Both the position numbers and the translations under genes were made by a program. Shown here in pieces: positions 7,626-16,927 of a stretch of DNA of 38,176 nt (its first letter is position 1; each line of letters starts with the position of its first letter). Source of the stretch: Draconibacterium sp. (GTDB lineage Bacteria; Bacteroidota; Bacteroidia; Bacteroidales; Prolixibacteraceae); contig JALUZN010000088.1 in assembly GCA_027011835.1 (NCBI GenBank), forward strand, positions 1 to 38,176. The letters run 5' to 3'. Under the pieces are notes generated by a model, which was not told the DNA's origin, did not search any database, and worked only from the letters and a program-made list of their open reading frames with translations.

Positions 7626-8780
7626 CTAATCTTCTATTAACAATTTTGTTACTCTCCTTGCTTCTGCATTTGTTTCAATCAAGTCGTCTAAACTTGGTTT
7701 TTCAATAAATGCAATGTTGTTCATCGCTTTTTCGATTGTCTCCGACATTTGTAAAAAACCTATCTTTTTCTTCAGAAAAGCATCTACAACTACCTCGTTA
7801 GCAGCATTTAATATGCATGGTTTATTGCCGCCAAAATCGAGTGCTTCGTAAGCGAGTGCAAGGTTACGAAAAATTTTTGTATTTGGCGGCTCGAAACGCA
7901 ACGTTGGATAATCTAAAAAATTGAACCGCTGATAGTTATTTTTTATACGATATGGAAACCCGATTGCATATTGAATGGGCAGTTTCATATCGGGCAGTCC
8001 GAGCTGTGCTTTCATCGACCCGTCTTCGAACTGAACCAGCGAGTGGACAATTGATTCGGGGTGAACAATTACATCGATTTTCGATGGAGCAAGCCCAAAA
8101 AGCCAGTGTGCTTCAATTACTTCAAATCCTTTGTTCATAAGCGTTGCCGAGTCGATGGTTATTTTGTTTCCCATTTCCCAGTTGGGATGTGCTAACGCAT
8201 CGTTAACCGTTACGTTCCGAAGTTCATTTTCTGTTTTTCCACGAAAGGGGCCTCCCGAGCAGGTGATGTAAATTTTTTCAACAGGGTTCATAAACTCGCC
8301 TGCCAAACATTGAAAAATTGCCGAATGTTCCGAGTCGACCGGAAGAATTTCAACTTTTTTCTCGTGTGCTATTTTTGTTATTATTTCGCCGGCAACCACC
8401 AACGTTTCTTTATTGGCAAGTGCAATGTTTTTGCCTGCTTTTATTGCGTGATATGTGGGAATGAGACCTGAATAGCCCACCATAGCTGTCAGTACCAAAT
8501 CAACACTCTCCATTTGCACTACCTGGTTAATGGCATCGGCGCCGGCATAAACTTTAACGGGCTCGTTGGAAAGTGCATCGGCAACCTGTTTGTATTTTTG
8601 TTTGTTAGCAATTACAACGGCGTTTGGCTGAACCTTTTTTGCCTGCTCGATTAATAAATTTACATTGTTGTTTGCGGTTAAAACCTCAACCTCAAATTTG
8701 TCGGGGTTGTGCGAAATAACGTCGAGCGACTGTGTGCCAATGGACCCCGTTGATCCTAAAATAGCTATTCTTTTTTTCAT
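7626..8780 (-). CDS. dxr: 1-deoxy-D-xylulose 5-phosphate reductoisomerase
   Basis: This 384-residue enzyme makes the first committed step of the non-mevalonate isoprenoid pathway, converting DXP to MEP with NADPH. The nucleotide-binding signature GSTGSIG is at residues 9-15. Metal and substrate motifs follow: ANKETLV, PVDSEHSAIFQ (Asp and Glu metal ligands), CSGGPFRG and NKGFEVIEAHWLF. The length is standard for the family. It sits four bases after the M23 peptidase gene and nine bases before rseP, so the three genes are surely cotranscribed. Confidence 0.95.
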   Translation of the reverse strand: MKKRIAILGSTGSIGTQSLDVISHNPDKFEVEVLTANNNVNLLIEQAKKVQPNAVVIANKQKYKQVADALSNEPVKVYAGADAINQVVQMESVDLVLTAMVGYSGLIPTYHAIKAGKNIALANKETLVVAGEIITKIAHEKKVEILPVDSEHSAIFQCLAGEFMNPVEKIYITCSGGPFRGKTENELRNVTVNDALAHPNWEMGNKITIDSATLMNKGFEVIEAHWLFGLAPSKIDVIVHPESIVHSLVQFEDGSMKAQLGLPDMKLPIQYAIGFPYRIKNNYQRFNFLDYPTLRFEPPNTKIFRNLALAYEALDFGGNKPCILNAANEVVVDAFLKKKIGFLQMSETIEKAMNNIAFIEKPSLDDLIETNAEARRVTKLLIED

Positions 8781-8784
8781 AAAA

Positions 8785-9642
8785 CTAAAAATCGATATAC
8801 TGTTGAGGATTTAATGCCGTGCCGTTATACCAGAGTTCGAAATGCAGGTGTGGCCCGGTAGATAATTTGCCTGTGTTGCCAATTATTGCAATGGCTTCGC
8901 CGGCTTTAACTTTGTCGCCGGTATTTTTCAGCAGCTCGGCATTGTGTTTATAAACCGAAATTAAATTGTTACGGTGTTGAATATAAATTACATAACCGGT
9001 TTCCATTGTCCACCCCGAGAAAATTACCGTACCTTCCAAAACCGCCGAAATTACGGTGTTTGGTTTGCTTACCAAATCGACACCAAAATGGTTTGAGCTT
9101 GAATTAAACTTGTTGGAAACAACTCCTTTAACCGGCACAAAGAAATGAATCTGATTCAGCCCTTCTGTTTTATCTTCTTCGGGTTTTATGGAAAGACTCA
9201 GCTGCTCGGCCAATAACTTATCCTGAAATACAGAGTCGTGATTGTATTTTTTCAGGGTAACATCGTTCGATTTTATTGCGGTATTTAAATTCGAATTATC
9301 TTCAGGAACTTCCCCCTCAACAATGGCTTTAATTCCCTTAAAAAATGCATCTCTTTTGGCCAATTCATTTTCGAGCGAATCAACTTTCAGGGCATTTTCA
9401 ATAAGCATTTGCCGGTATTCGGCTTTTGGATAACCCGGAATGTATTCGCGTAATCCGGTGGTTGCAATTAACAAAATAACCAGTATTACTATAATTGCCG
9501 ACAATAAACTTGTTACGGTAAATACTTTTAACCGCGACAATTTCATACTCCAAACCGATTGGAAAGTTGTGTCGTTATAAATAATTAACCGGTATTTATC
9601 TTTTAGCTTACCAAAAAGCTTTTTTCTCTTTTTTTCTTCCAC
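8785..9642 (-). CDS. Membrane-anchored M23 family peptidase (LytM-like)
   Basis: This 285-residue protein has a charged cytoplasmic N-terminus, one membrane helix (about 40-62), a periplasmic linker with coiled-coil tendency (about 70-150) and a C-terminal M23 domain (about 170-280). Zinc ligands are visible in HFGVD and in HLHFE, so the domain looks catalytically intact. The likely substrate is peptidoglycan cross-links, with a role in cell-wall remodelling. The start codon is GTG at 9642; no in-frame ATG occurs before the hydrophobic segment except Met33, which would remove the basic N-terminus. It leads the unit with dxr and rseP. Confidence 0.88.
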   Translation of the reverse strand: MEEKKRKKLFGKLKDKYRLIIYNDTTFQSVWSMKLSRLKVFTVTSLLSAIIVILVILLIATTGLREYIPGYPKAEYRQMLIENALKVDSLENELAKRDAFFKGIKAIVEGEVPEDNSNLNTAIKSNDVTLKKYNHDSVFQDKLLAEQLSLSIKPEEDKTEGLNQIHFFVPVKGVVSNKFNSSSNHFGVDLVSKPNTVISAVLEGTVIFSGWTMETGYVIYIQHRNNLISVYKHNAELLKNTGDKVKAGEAIAIIGNTGKLSTGPHLHFELWYNGTALNPQQYIDF

Positions 9643-9660
9643 ACCTTGCTTTTAAGGCTG

Positions 9661-9668
9661 CAAATTTA
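9661..9668 (-). promoter_or_regulatory. Candidate -7 box for the M23-dxr-rseP unit
   Basis: The minus strand reads TAAATTTG, an exact TAnnTTTG match, 18 bases upstream of the GTG start. A TTG lies 15 bases further upstream, closer than usual, so the -33 element is doubtful. Confidence 0.4.
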
Positions 9669-9797
9669 GTAAGAATTGATAAACAACACATTATTTATTT
9701 CTTTTTAACGCTTTTTAAAAGGGGTGCTAAAAGCTAACGAGAACTATTAATACTAAAATTCATTATGAAAGTCATAAATAATAATCGATTGAAAAGT

Positions 9798-9805
9798 TAT
9801 ATTTG
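9798..9805 (+). promoter_or_regulatory. Candidate -7 box for the S46 peptidase gene
   Basis: TATATTTG matches TAnnTTTG and lies 24 bases before the ATG at 9830. I see no TTG at the expected -33 distance. The box covers the in-frame TTG at 9803, which argues that the coding start is the ATG at 9830. Confidence 0.45.
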
Positions 9806-9829
9806 TGCTTCATTAAAAAGAAAATAACT

Positions 9830-11983
9830 ATGAAAAAATTTAATCTATTGCTGCTGCTTTTTGTATTTATTTACGGGTCGGCAGTTGCCGACGAGGGAAT
9901 GTGGCTCCCCTCATTAATTCAGAAATTGAATATTGCCACAATGCAAAAAATGGGTTGCGAATTAAGTGCCGACGACATTTACAGCATAAACCATTCGAGC
10001 ATTAAAGACGCAGTGGTAGCACTCGACCACGGTTCGTGTACTGCCGAACTTATTTCTAAAGACGGGTTATTATTAACCAATCATCATTGTGGTTTTGGCG
10101 AGATTCAAAGCCACTCGAGTGTTGAACACGACTATTTGCGCGATGGGTTTTGGGCAATGTCGAAAGATGAGGAGTTGCCAAACCCACGAAAAACAGTGTC
10201 GTTCTTGATTAGTATTGAGGATGTTACTGCAAAAGTTTTAGCCGAAGTTACCGATAAAATGAGCGAGGAGGAACGGGCAAAAGCTGTTCGGAAAGTCTCG
10301 TCGGAATTGGAGAAAGAAGCAAAAGGCGACACCCATTACGAAACGTATGTTCGTAGTTTTTTCAACTCGAATAAATATTTTCTTTTTGTTGTTGAAACGT
10401 TTAAAGATATTCGTTTGGTTGGAGCACCGCCACAAGCATTAGGAAAATTTGGCGGCGATACCGATAACTGGATGTGGCCCAGGCATACCAACGATTTTTC
10501 GATGTTCCGTGTTTATTGTGGTCCCGACGGAAAACCGGCAACATACTCGAAAGACAATGTTCCTTATCACCCAAAACATTTCTTGCCCATTTCGTTGAAA
10601 GGTGTTGAAGAGGGCGATTTTGCAATGATAATGGGATATCCGGGAAGTACAGACCGTTATGAAACTTCATTTGGAGTAAAAAATACAATGGAAGTTACCA
10701 ATACAATTCGTATTGAAGTTCGCGAACAGCTGTTGAAAATTTGGGGCGATTATATGAAAACAAGCCAGAAAGCTCGTATTCAGTATGCATCGAAATATGC
10801 ACGCAGCTCGAATTATTACAAATACAGCATTGGTCAGAATAAAGGATTGAAAAGATTAAAAGTTGTTGAAAAGAAACAGAACATAGAAAAGAACTTTACC
10901 GACTGGGTAAATGCTGACAATGCAAGAAAAGAGAAATATGGGAATGCATTAAAATATATTGAAGACTCGTATAAAGATCCGAGAAACGATAGAGCAATAA
11001 CATACCTTTCGGAAGCGATGTTGCGCGGGCCTGAAGTTTTTATGTTTGCATATCGCGCCACCGGTTTGGCAGAGTTACTAAAAGAGAAAAACCCGGATAA
11101 AGAGAAAATTGCAAAAACTGCTGAACGAATTAAAAAGAGTCTCGATGGCTTTTATAAAGATTATAATGCCGCCACCGACCAAAAAGTGGTTGGAAAATTA
11201 TTGAAAATTTATGCCGATGAAAATGCGGCTACTTATTATCCCGAATTCTTTAAAACAGTAAATAAAAAATACAAAGGAGATTTCGATAAATATGCCGAAA
11301 AACTGTTTCAAAAATCGATGTTTGTCGATAAAGATAAATTTACTGCATTTTTAAACAAACCGTCGTTAAAGGCACTAAAAAAAGATATGGCATTTGTTGC
11401 TGCAAGCGATATTGTAACAAAATACCGTGAAATTAGAGCTATGCTTGGCGAGGGCGAAAAAGACCTGGCCAAAGGCCGCCGCCTGTTTCTCGCGGGTCTA
11501 ATGGAGATGGATAAAGACAAAATGTTTTATCCGGATGCCAACTCAACTATGCGTTTAACTTACGGAAAAGTTTTAGACTACATACCACGCGACGGTGTTA
11601 AGTATAACTACTTTACAACGGTTAACGGTTACCTCGAGAAAGAGATTCCCGGTGATGCCGAATTCGATGTTCCGGCAAGAATGAAAGAACTTCTTGTGGC
11701 AAAAGACTACGGACAGTATGCCGATAAGGACGGCTCGTTGCACGCTTGTTTTATTACCAACAACGATATTACAGGAGGTAATTCGGGCAGCCCGGTAATG
11801 AATGGCAAAGGAGAATTAATCGGGATAGCTTTCGATGGAAACTGGGAAGCAATGAGTGGAGATATTGCTTTCGAACCCGAATTGCAACGTTGTATTAATG
11901 TCGATATTCGTTTTGTGCTTTGGATGATAGATACTTATGCGGGTGCTACAAACCTTATCGACGAGATGGATATCAGAAAATAA
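9830..11983 (+). CDS. S46 family dipeptidyl peptidase, DPP7-like
   Basis: From the ATG at 9830 the protein has 717 residues. An open TTG nine codons upstream is rejected because the signal peptide (KKFNLLLLLFVFIYGSAVAD) begins at the ATG. This periplasmic enzyme removes dipeptides from peptide N-termini, the main route of peptide use in asaccharolytic Bacteroidota. The triad is visible: His85 or His86 in TNHHCGFG, Asp210 or Asp212 in GGDTDNWMWPRH, and Ser652 in GGNSGSP. The residue 18 after the serine, which fixes S1 specificity in the family, is Gly670 in FDGNWE. DPP11 enzymes have Arg there, so a DPP7-like hydrophobic preference is inferred. It is probably a single-gene transcript. Confidence 0.92.
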   Translation: MKKFNLLLLLFVFIYGSAVADEGMWLPSLIQKLNIATMQKMGCELSADDIYSINHSSIKDAVVALDHGSCTAELISKDGLLLTNHHCGFGEIQSHSSVEHDYLRDGFWAMSKDEELPNPRKTVSFLISIEDVTAKVLAEVTDKMSEEERAKAVRKVSSELEKEAKGDTHYETYVRSFFNSNKYFLFVVETFKDIRLVGAPPQALGKFGGDTDNWMWPRHTNDFSMFRVYCGPDGKPATYSKDNVPYHPKHFLPISLKGVEEGDFAMIMGYPGSTDRYETSFGVKNTMEVTNTIRIEVREQLLKIWGDYMKTSQKARIQYASKYARSSNYYKYSIGQNKGLKRLKVVEKKQNIEKNFTDWVNADNARKEKYGNALKYIEDSYKDPRNDRAITYLSEAMLRGPEVFMFAYRATGLAELLKEKNPDKEKIAKTAERIKKSLDGFYKDYNAATDQKVVGKLLKIYADENAATYYPEFFKTVNKKYKGDFDKYAEKLFQKSMFVDKDKFTAFLNKPSLKALKKDMAFVAASDIVTKYREIRAMLGEGEKDLAKGRRLFLAGLMEMDKDKMFYPDANSTMRLTYGKVLDYIPRDGVKYNYFTTVNGYLEKEIPGDAEFDVPARMKELLVAKDYGQYADKDGSLHACFITNNDITGGNSGSPVMNGKGELIGIAFDGNWEAMSGDIAFEPELQRCINVDIRFVLWMIDTYAGATNLIDEMDIRK

Positions 11984-12006
11984 TGGTTTTATTCTGAAAA
12001 AATTTA

Positions 12007-12045
12007 AAGTAACCTCGTCAAAGTGTTGGCGGGGTTACTTATTTT
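12007..12045 (+). terminator. Likely terminator after the S46 peptidase gene
   Basis: AAGTAACC at 12007-12014 pairs with GGTTACTT at 12033-12040. The stem extends inward through TCG and CGG bases with one wobble pair. An ATTTT tail follows. The U-tract is short, so termination may be partial, with some read-through into rnhA 42 bases downstream. Confidence 0.55.
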
Positions 12046-12081
12046 AATTCTTGTTTTATGCTTGCAACTTATTCCTAACAA

Positions 12082-12543
12082 ATGACACGACCAAAAATTA
12101 CAATTTATACCGATGGAGCAGCCCGCGGAAATCCGGGGCCGGGAGGATACGGAATTGTTATGCTTTCGGGTGAGCACCGGAAAGAAATTTCGCAAGGATA
12201 CCGGCACACAACAAATAACCGAATGGAATTGTTGGCCGTAATTGTTGCTCTCGAATCATTAAAAATTGAAGGTTCGGAAGTTACCATTTATACCGACTCG
12301 AAATATGTTGCCGATTCGGTAACAAAAGGGTGGGTTTTTAACTGGGTGAAAAAACGTTTTAAAGGCAAAAAAAATGCCGACCTGTGGATGCGTTTCCTCG
12401 AAATTTACAAAAAACATATCGTAAAATTTGTTTGGGTTAAAGGGCATGCAAACAATCCGTTAAACGAACGTTGCGACGAACTTGCCGTTGAAGCTTCTTT
12501 CGAGCCAAACTTGCCCGAAGACACAGGATACAAGCCTGAATAG
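12082..12543 (+). CDS. rnhA: Ribonuclease HI
   Basis: This 153-residue enzyme cuts the RNA strand of RNA-DNA hybrids, removing R-loops and primers. The catalytic carboxylates are in their usual contexts: Asp11 in IYTDGAARGNPG, Glu49 in NNRMELLA, Asp72 in IYTDSKYV, and a final Asp in ERCDELA. Length is typical of the E. coli-like type, and no N-terminal hybrid-binding domain is present. It converges with the TonB-C protein gene 29 bases away. RNase HII is encoded only about 0.9 kb further on, on the other strand. Confidence 0.94.
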   Translation: MTRPKITIYTDGAARGNPGPGGYGIVMLSGEHRKEISQGYRHTTNNRMELLAVIVALESLKIEGSEVTIYTDSKYVADSVTKGWVFNWVKKRFKGKKNADLWMRFLEIYKKHIVKFVWVKGHANNPLNERCDELAVEASFEPNLPEDTGYKPE

Positions 12544-12572
12544 CCGTAATTGCAATCACAAAAAAGAGGGAA

Positions 12573-13448
12573 TTAGTTTATCTCCCAATACAATGTACTC
12601 CCTTTTAATTGCAGATAATCGAAATCGTACCTGTCGTAAATAAAGTTGATTGGGAAGAGTTGCAGGTAATTAACATTTTGCCCGTTTAACATGGCCGGTT
12701 TCCATTCTCCTTTTAATGTTTCAAATGCATTTATTGCTACTTCATCAACACTTTCGGCAAAGCCTTTTACAACTCTTACCCCCGATATTGTGCCATCGGT
12801 ACGAACAACAAAGCCAACCACTATTTTCCCGTTTACATTGTCGCCACTTATTCCGGCCTTTTTAAATGCCTGAACAATATGTTGGTTTAAAATTTCTGTT
12901 CCGGGTTTAAAAAGGGGCACACTATCAACCGAATAGAAAATATTATCGGCATCTTTCTCTCCCGTTGGCAACCAGTTTTTATTCGAAATAAGTTCGTTGT
13001 TTTTATATTGCGAAACCGATTTTATCCGGCCGTTTTTATAAAAGTCGGTTATTTGCCCATCGAAAATTAGTGGAACTTTTGATGTGGAGAAACCGGTTCT
13101 TTTAATTCGCTCCTTTAACCAGTCGGTAAATTTCCACGTTCCGTTTTCCATTTTTTCAAAATGTCGCATAATTCGTCCCGAGAATTCGTCGCCTCTTATT
13201 TTTATCTTTGATATAGTATCCGACAAAACCGTTATTTTCTCGGAGAAAAGAAAATGCCACCCATCGTCATCCAATTTTGAAGTGATAACGGTAATTTTTT
13301 TGAAGATTCCGCGCTTTACCTTTTTTTTAATTACTGCTGTTTCATAATTACAGGTTTTACCATTTACACCAAAATAAAATGTGGTGTCGATTTGGCTAAA
13401 CAGGAGGGTTGGGAAAAGAATAAGAAAAGTAGTTAAAAACGTTTTCAT
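12573..13448 (-). CDS. Exported protein with TonB C-terminal domain
   Basis: This 291-residue protein has a signal peptide (about residues 1-18, ending LLFSQ) and no transmembrane anchor after it. Residues around 140-165 (FYKNGRIKSVSQYKNNELIS) look like a MORN-type repeat. The C-terminal third (about 190-275, with GKIVVGFVVRTDGTISGV and GEWKPAMLNGQNVN) is a TonB C-terminal fold. Such proteins are often annotated as energy transducers, but without an N-terminal inner-membrane helix and proline-rich spacer this is not a classical TonB. Its role is unknown, possibly cell-envelope. It follows rnhB by 18 bases and is probably cotranscribed with it. Confidence 0.75.
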   Translation of the reverse strand: MKTFLTTFLILFPTLLFSQIDTTFYFGVNGKTCNYETAVIKKKVKRGIFKKITVITSKLDDDGWHFLFSEKITVLSDTISKIKIRGDEFSGRIMRHFEKMENGTWKFTDWLKERIKRTGFSTSKVPLIFDGQITDFYKNGRIKSVSQYKNNELISNKNWLPTGEKDADNIFYSVDSVPLFKPGTEILNQHIVQAFKKAGISGDNVNGKIVVGFVVRTDGTISGVRVVKGFAESVDEVAINAFETLKGEWKPAMLNGQNVNYLQLFPINFIYDRYDFDYLQLKGSTLYWEIN

Positions 13449-13466
13449 AGGTAACTATTTTATGAA

Positions 13467-14078
13467 TCAGATATCTAATTTTAGTTGCTCGTTAAGCAAT
13501 CTGAATGTCATTCGGTGGTATTTTGTTACACCGTATTTTTTTATTCCTTCGCGGTGTTTTTTTGTTGGGTAGCCCTTGTTTTTATCCCAATCGTAATATG
13601 GAAATTCGTTATGAATTTGTTCCATAAAATCGTCGCGATAGGTTTTTGCCAAAACCGATGCAGCAGCAATAGAGAGGAAACGTCCGTCGCCTTTAATCAT
13701 ACAGGTAAACGGAATATCGGTTTGCGGCCGAAAGCGATTCCCGTCGATGAGCAGATGTTCCGGTTTTATTTTGAGCTTTTTTACAGCGCGGTTCATAGCC
13801 GTAAACGATGCATTTAAAATATTTATTTTATCAATTTCTTCGTTTGTAACTGCTTCTACAGCCCACGCAAGTGCTTCTTTTTCAATAATTGGGCGAAGTT
13901 TGTAGCGCTGTCTCTCGGTCAGTTTTTTCGAGTCGTTTAATAGGTCGTTTTTAAAGTCGGGAGGTAAAATAACTGCTGCCGCATAAACCGGCCCCGCCAA
14001 ACATCCGCGTCCGGCCTCGTCGCAACCGGCCTCAATGGTGTCTTTTTTATGAAAAGGAAGTAGTTGTGTTTTTTTCAT
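13467..14078 (-). CDS. rnhB: Ribonuclease HII
   Basis: This 203-residue enzyme removes single ribonucleotides embedded in DNA and also cuts RNA-DNA hybrids. The signature [19 protein letters not shown] contains the catalytic Asp20-Glu21 pair. A further acidic residue is in HLLIDGNRF, and [14 protein letters not shown] is the conserved downstream block. Length is normal. The gene follows the GT4 glycosyltransferase by 116 bases and precedes the TonB-C gene by 18 bases. Confidence 0.94.
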   Translation of the reverse strand: MKKTQLLPFHKKDTIEAGCDEAGRGCLAGPVYAAAVILPPDFKNDLLNDSKKLTERQRYKLRPIIEKEALAWAVEAVTNEEIDKINILNASFTAMNRAVKKLKIKPEHLLIDGNRFRPQTDIPFTCMIKGDGRFLSIAAASVLAKTYRDDFMEQIHNEFPYYDWDKNKGYPTKKHREGIKKYGVTKYHRMTFRLLNEQLKLDI

Positions 14079-14194
14079 AAACCGTTATTCTTATTTTTCA
14101 ACACACATTTTTTAATTTTATGCCGATTCTCTTTTCAAAACTTGAAAAATATTCCATTTATTATACAACGTATTGAATAAGGAAAAGAACCAAT

Positions 14195-15319
14195 TTATTG
14201 CAAAGCTCTTTCAATACTCAACCACAGCAGCCGGGCAGTTTCGTCCCAGCTAAATTTATCTTTCTGAATATATCCTTTTGCTATTAAGTCGTTTTGTAAA
14301 TCTGTATTGCCAGCCAATTTCAGCATTGCATTGGTTATCTGGTCTATTTTTAGCGGGTCGGCATATAAAACGGCATTTCCGCCAACTTCGGGAATTGAAG
14401 TAGTATTTGAACAGATAACCGGAATTCCTGCGCTCATCGCTTCAACAATTGGTATTCCGAAACCTTCGAAAAAAGGCACAAAAGTGAGTGCTGTTGCCGC
14501 CCCGAAAATATCGTGCAGGTCGGCCGAAGAAACGCGCCCGGTAAATACCACATCGTTTTTAAAGCGCATATTGTCGTAAACGTTGAAAATATCGCCGGTT
14601 TTGTGCATCTGCCCGCCCACAATTACCAGTTTCATTGTGTTGTCGACTACTGTTTTAAAGGCATCGAAAGCTCTTAAAAGTCCACTTATATTTTTACGTG
14701 GATGCAACGCTCCAACAAACAGAAAATACTCGGAGCCACCGGTGTATTTCGTTCTTACTTCAATTTTATTTTCATTCGAAATAGGTTCAAAAATCTGATT
14801 TATTCCGTCGTAAACTACATCAATTTTGTCGTAATCTACCTTAAACGAACGAGTAATATCCTCTTTCGAATAGAACGAAACCGTTGCAATTCGTTTGGCA
14901 ATTCTTGCAAATTTCGGGAAATACTTGTTGTAGTATTTTGCCTTTAACCACGGTAAATCTTTTGGCCGGTGAACAAAGTTAATATCGTGTATTACTGCAA
15001 GTTGTGGTACTTTTGTGCGAAGCGATAAATAACCGTCGGGAGAGAGAAACAGGTCGGCATTGTATTTTTTTAATACCCGTGGAATTTGGTAGTCGAACCA
15101 CAAATACCACAAAACAGGGTGGCGGGTGGGTGGCCCAATTACAACCGGAGTAATGTTGTCGGAAAAAATATAACTTTTGTCGTATGGCCGGTCGAAGATA
15201 AAAATAAACCGATGCTCGGGATGGTTAATGGTAATCCGTTTCAATGTTTCTAATGTAAACCAACCAATTCCTTCGAGTTTGCCTTTTAATAATAACCGGG
15301 TATTTACCGCTATAATCAT
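14195..15319 (-). CDS. GT4 family glycosyltransferase
   Basis: This 374-residue protein has the two-Rossmann GT-B layout of retaining family 4 transferases. An N-terminal acceptor half begins MIIAVNTRLLLKGKLEGIGW. A donor half holds YFLFVGALHPRKNISGLL (about 198-215) and the nucleotide-sugar motif EGFGIPIVEAMSAGIPV (about 285-301). It should add a sugar to a lipid-linked or surface glycan on the cytoplasmic side of the membrane; the sugar cannot be inferred. It diverges from a polysaccharide flippase gene with 101 bases between the starts, so the two probably serve the same glycan pathway, although no other glycan genes are in the window. Confidence 0.87.
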   Translation of the reverse strand: MIIAVNTRLLLKGKLEGIGWFTLETLKRITINHPEHRFIFIFDRPYDKSYIFSDNITPVVIGPPTRHPVLWYLWFDYQIPRVLKKYNADLFLSPDGYLSLRTKVPQLAVIHDINFVHRPKDLPWLKAKYYNKYFPKFARIAKRIATVSFYSKEDITRSFKVDYDKIDVVYDGINQIFEPISNENKIEVRTKYTGGSEYFLFVGALHPRKNISGLLRAFDAFKTVVDNTMKLVIVGGQMHKTGDIFNVYDNMRFKNDVVFTGRVSSADLHDIFGAATALTFVPFFEGFGIPIVEAMSAGIPVICSNTTSIPEVGGNAVLYADPLKIDQITNAMLKLAGNTDLQNDLIAKGYIQKDKFSWDETARLLWLSIERALQ

Positions 15320-15420
15320 AAAGTTTACTGTTCAATTTGTGGTAAATGTACAAAGTCTGAGCAAATATTTGCTACTTTTATCCGGTCAAATTAAACGAGT
15401 AACTTTTCAATATTTTAATT

Positions 15421-16857
15421 TTGAAACGCAAATTTGTAACCAATCTTATATTATTACTTTCGCTAAATCTGTTAATCAAACCGTTTTGGATTTTCGGAAT
15501 AGACCGGCCCGTACAAAATCTTGTGGGCGACCAGAGTTACGGAATGTATTTTGCGCTTTTTAATTTCTCAATGATTTTAAATATTTTTCTCGATGTTGGA
15601 ATAACAAATTTCAATAACCGGAATATTGCACAACACAATTTTTTACTTCGTAAACACCTTTCGAATATTGTTGGTCTGAAATTTATACTCGCCGGTGTTT
15701 ATGCCCTCTTTAGCCTTTCTATTGCTGCAATTATTGGGTACGATAAAGTCCAGTTTCATCTGCTTTTCTTCTTGATATTCAATCAGTTTTTAATTTCGTT
15801 TACTCTCTATTTGCGGTCCAATATCAGCGGGTTGCACCTCTTCCGCACCGACAGTCTTATTTCGGTTCTCGACCGCAGTTTAATGATTGCTATTTGTAGT
15901 ATTCTGCTTTTTACCGAAATATTAAATCAACCGTTTACCATCGAAATGTTTGTTTATGTGCAAACCGTGGCGTATTTGGCAACTGCGCTTATTACGTTTA
16001 TGGTGGTATTGAAAAAATCGGGAAGAATAAAAATTCGTTTCAATCTGAAATTTTTTGTTGTGTTTTTGCGGAAATCGTATCCGTATGCACTGCTTATTTT
16101 GTTAATGTCGTTTTACAATCGGATTGATTCGGTAATGCTCGAACGTTTATTACCCAATCCGTTGGGAAAAGAACAGGCCGGAATTTATGCACAGTCGTTC
16201 CGGTTGTTAGATGCTGTTTCAATGTTCGGGGTGCTTTTTGCCGGGTTGTTGCTACCCATTTTTGCCAAAATGATAAAACAGAAAGAACCGGTGGGGCAAA
16301 TGGTACAGCTTTCGTACACGCTAATTATTGTTCCGGCCATTATTATTGCCATCTCAAGTGTTTACTATCATAGCCAAATTATGAATCTTTTGTACACATC
16401 GAGCACCGAAGAGTCGTCGGGAATTCTTGGCGTTTTAATGATTGGTTTTACTGGAATTGCAACCACCTACATTTTCGGGTCGCTGCTAACAGCAAACGGC
16501 AGTATGAAACACCTTAATATAATGGCATTTACGGCAATGATTTTAAACATTGTTTTAAATTTTATTTTAATACCCCGTTTTCACGCTTTTGGCTCGGCGT
16601 ATGCGAGTTTAATTACGCAGCTTTTTGCCGGTGTTACACAAATAATTCTGGTCTACTTTATTTTTAAGTTGAAATTTAATCCCGGTTTTATATTCAGGTT
16701 ATTGCTTTTTGTTGGCGTTGTTGCCGTTTTAGGAACGGTTTCTAAAAATATCGACAATTGGTTGACAGGGTACCTGGTAATGATTTTTGCTTCGGTTTTC
16801 TTTGCTATTTTACTGAAATTGTTCAATATAAAAGATTTGTATCATATCATTCGTTAG
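15421..16857 (+). CDS. Polysaccharide flippase, Wzx/MATE-like oligosaccharide exporter
   Basis: This 478-residue protein is hydrophobic throughout, with about 12 to 14 membrane segments, in the pattern of the MOP superfamily (Wzx/RfbX). It should flip lipid-linked glycans across the inner membrane. The start codon is TTG at 15421. I accept it because the first in-frame ATG is about 40 residues later and would remove the first helix, and because KRKFVTNLILLLSLNLL is a typical Wzx beginning. It is divergent from the GT4 gene and the last gene before the restriction-modification island, followed by a probable terminator at 16928-16951. Confidence 0.82.
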   Translation: MKRKFVTNLILLLSLNLLIKPFWIFGIDRPVQNLVGDQSYGMYFALFNFSMILNIFLDVGITNFNNRNIAQHNFLLRKHLSNIVGLKFILAGVYALFSLSIAAIIGYDKVQFHLLFFLIFNQFLISFTLYLRSNISGLHLFRTDSLISVLDRSLMIAICSILLFTEILNQPFTIEMFVYVQTVAYLATALITFMVVLKKSGRIKIRFNLKFFVVFLRKSYPYALLILLMSFYNRIDSVMLERLLPNPLGKEQAGIYAQSFRLLDAVSMFGVLFAGLLLPIFAKMIKQKEPVGQMVQLSYTLIIVPAIIIAISSVYYHSQIMNLLYTSSTEESSGILGVLMIGFTGIATTYIFGSLLTANGSMKHLNIMAFTAMILNIVLNFILIPRFHAFGSAYASLITQLFAGVTQIILVYFIFKLKFNPGFIFRLLLFVGVVAVLGTVSKNIDNWLTGYLVMIFASVFFAILLKLFNIKDLYHIIR

Positions 16858-16886
16858 GCACAGGCACGAGGAATGAAACAGAATGA

Positions 16887-16894
16887 TACATTTG
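16887..16894 (+). promoter_or_regulatory. Candidate -7 box for hsdM
   Basis: TACATTTG matches TAnnTTTG exactly. No TTG is at the usual -33 distance. Transcription from here would carry a leader of roughly 170 bases that includes the hairpin with a T8 tail at 16928-16951. Confidence 0.35.
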
Positions 16895-16927
16895 CTACAA
16901 GAAAACAGATAAATGAAAAGCCCACGC

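Noticed and set aside
9710-9734. GCTTTT/AAAAGC inverted repeat upstream of the S46 peptidase
   Set aside because: Six AT-rich pairs around a 13-base loop with no positional logic for an operator or terminator.
9803-9829. Upstream extension of the S46 peptidase from a TTG codon
   Set aside because: The TTG lies within the probable -7 box, and a normal signal peptide begins at the ATG at 9830.
12544-12600. GGGA/TCCC complementarity between rnhA and the TonB-C protein gene
   Set aside because: The stem is four bases and overlaps the end of the coding region. It is not convincing as a terminator.
15416-15423. TAATTTTG matching the -7 promoter consensus at the flippase start
   Set aside because: It overlaps the TTG start codon, so a transcript from it would lack the start. 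Probably chance.
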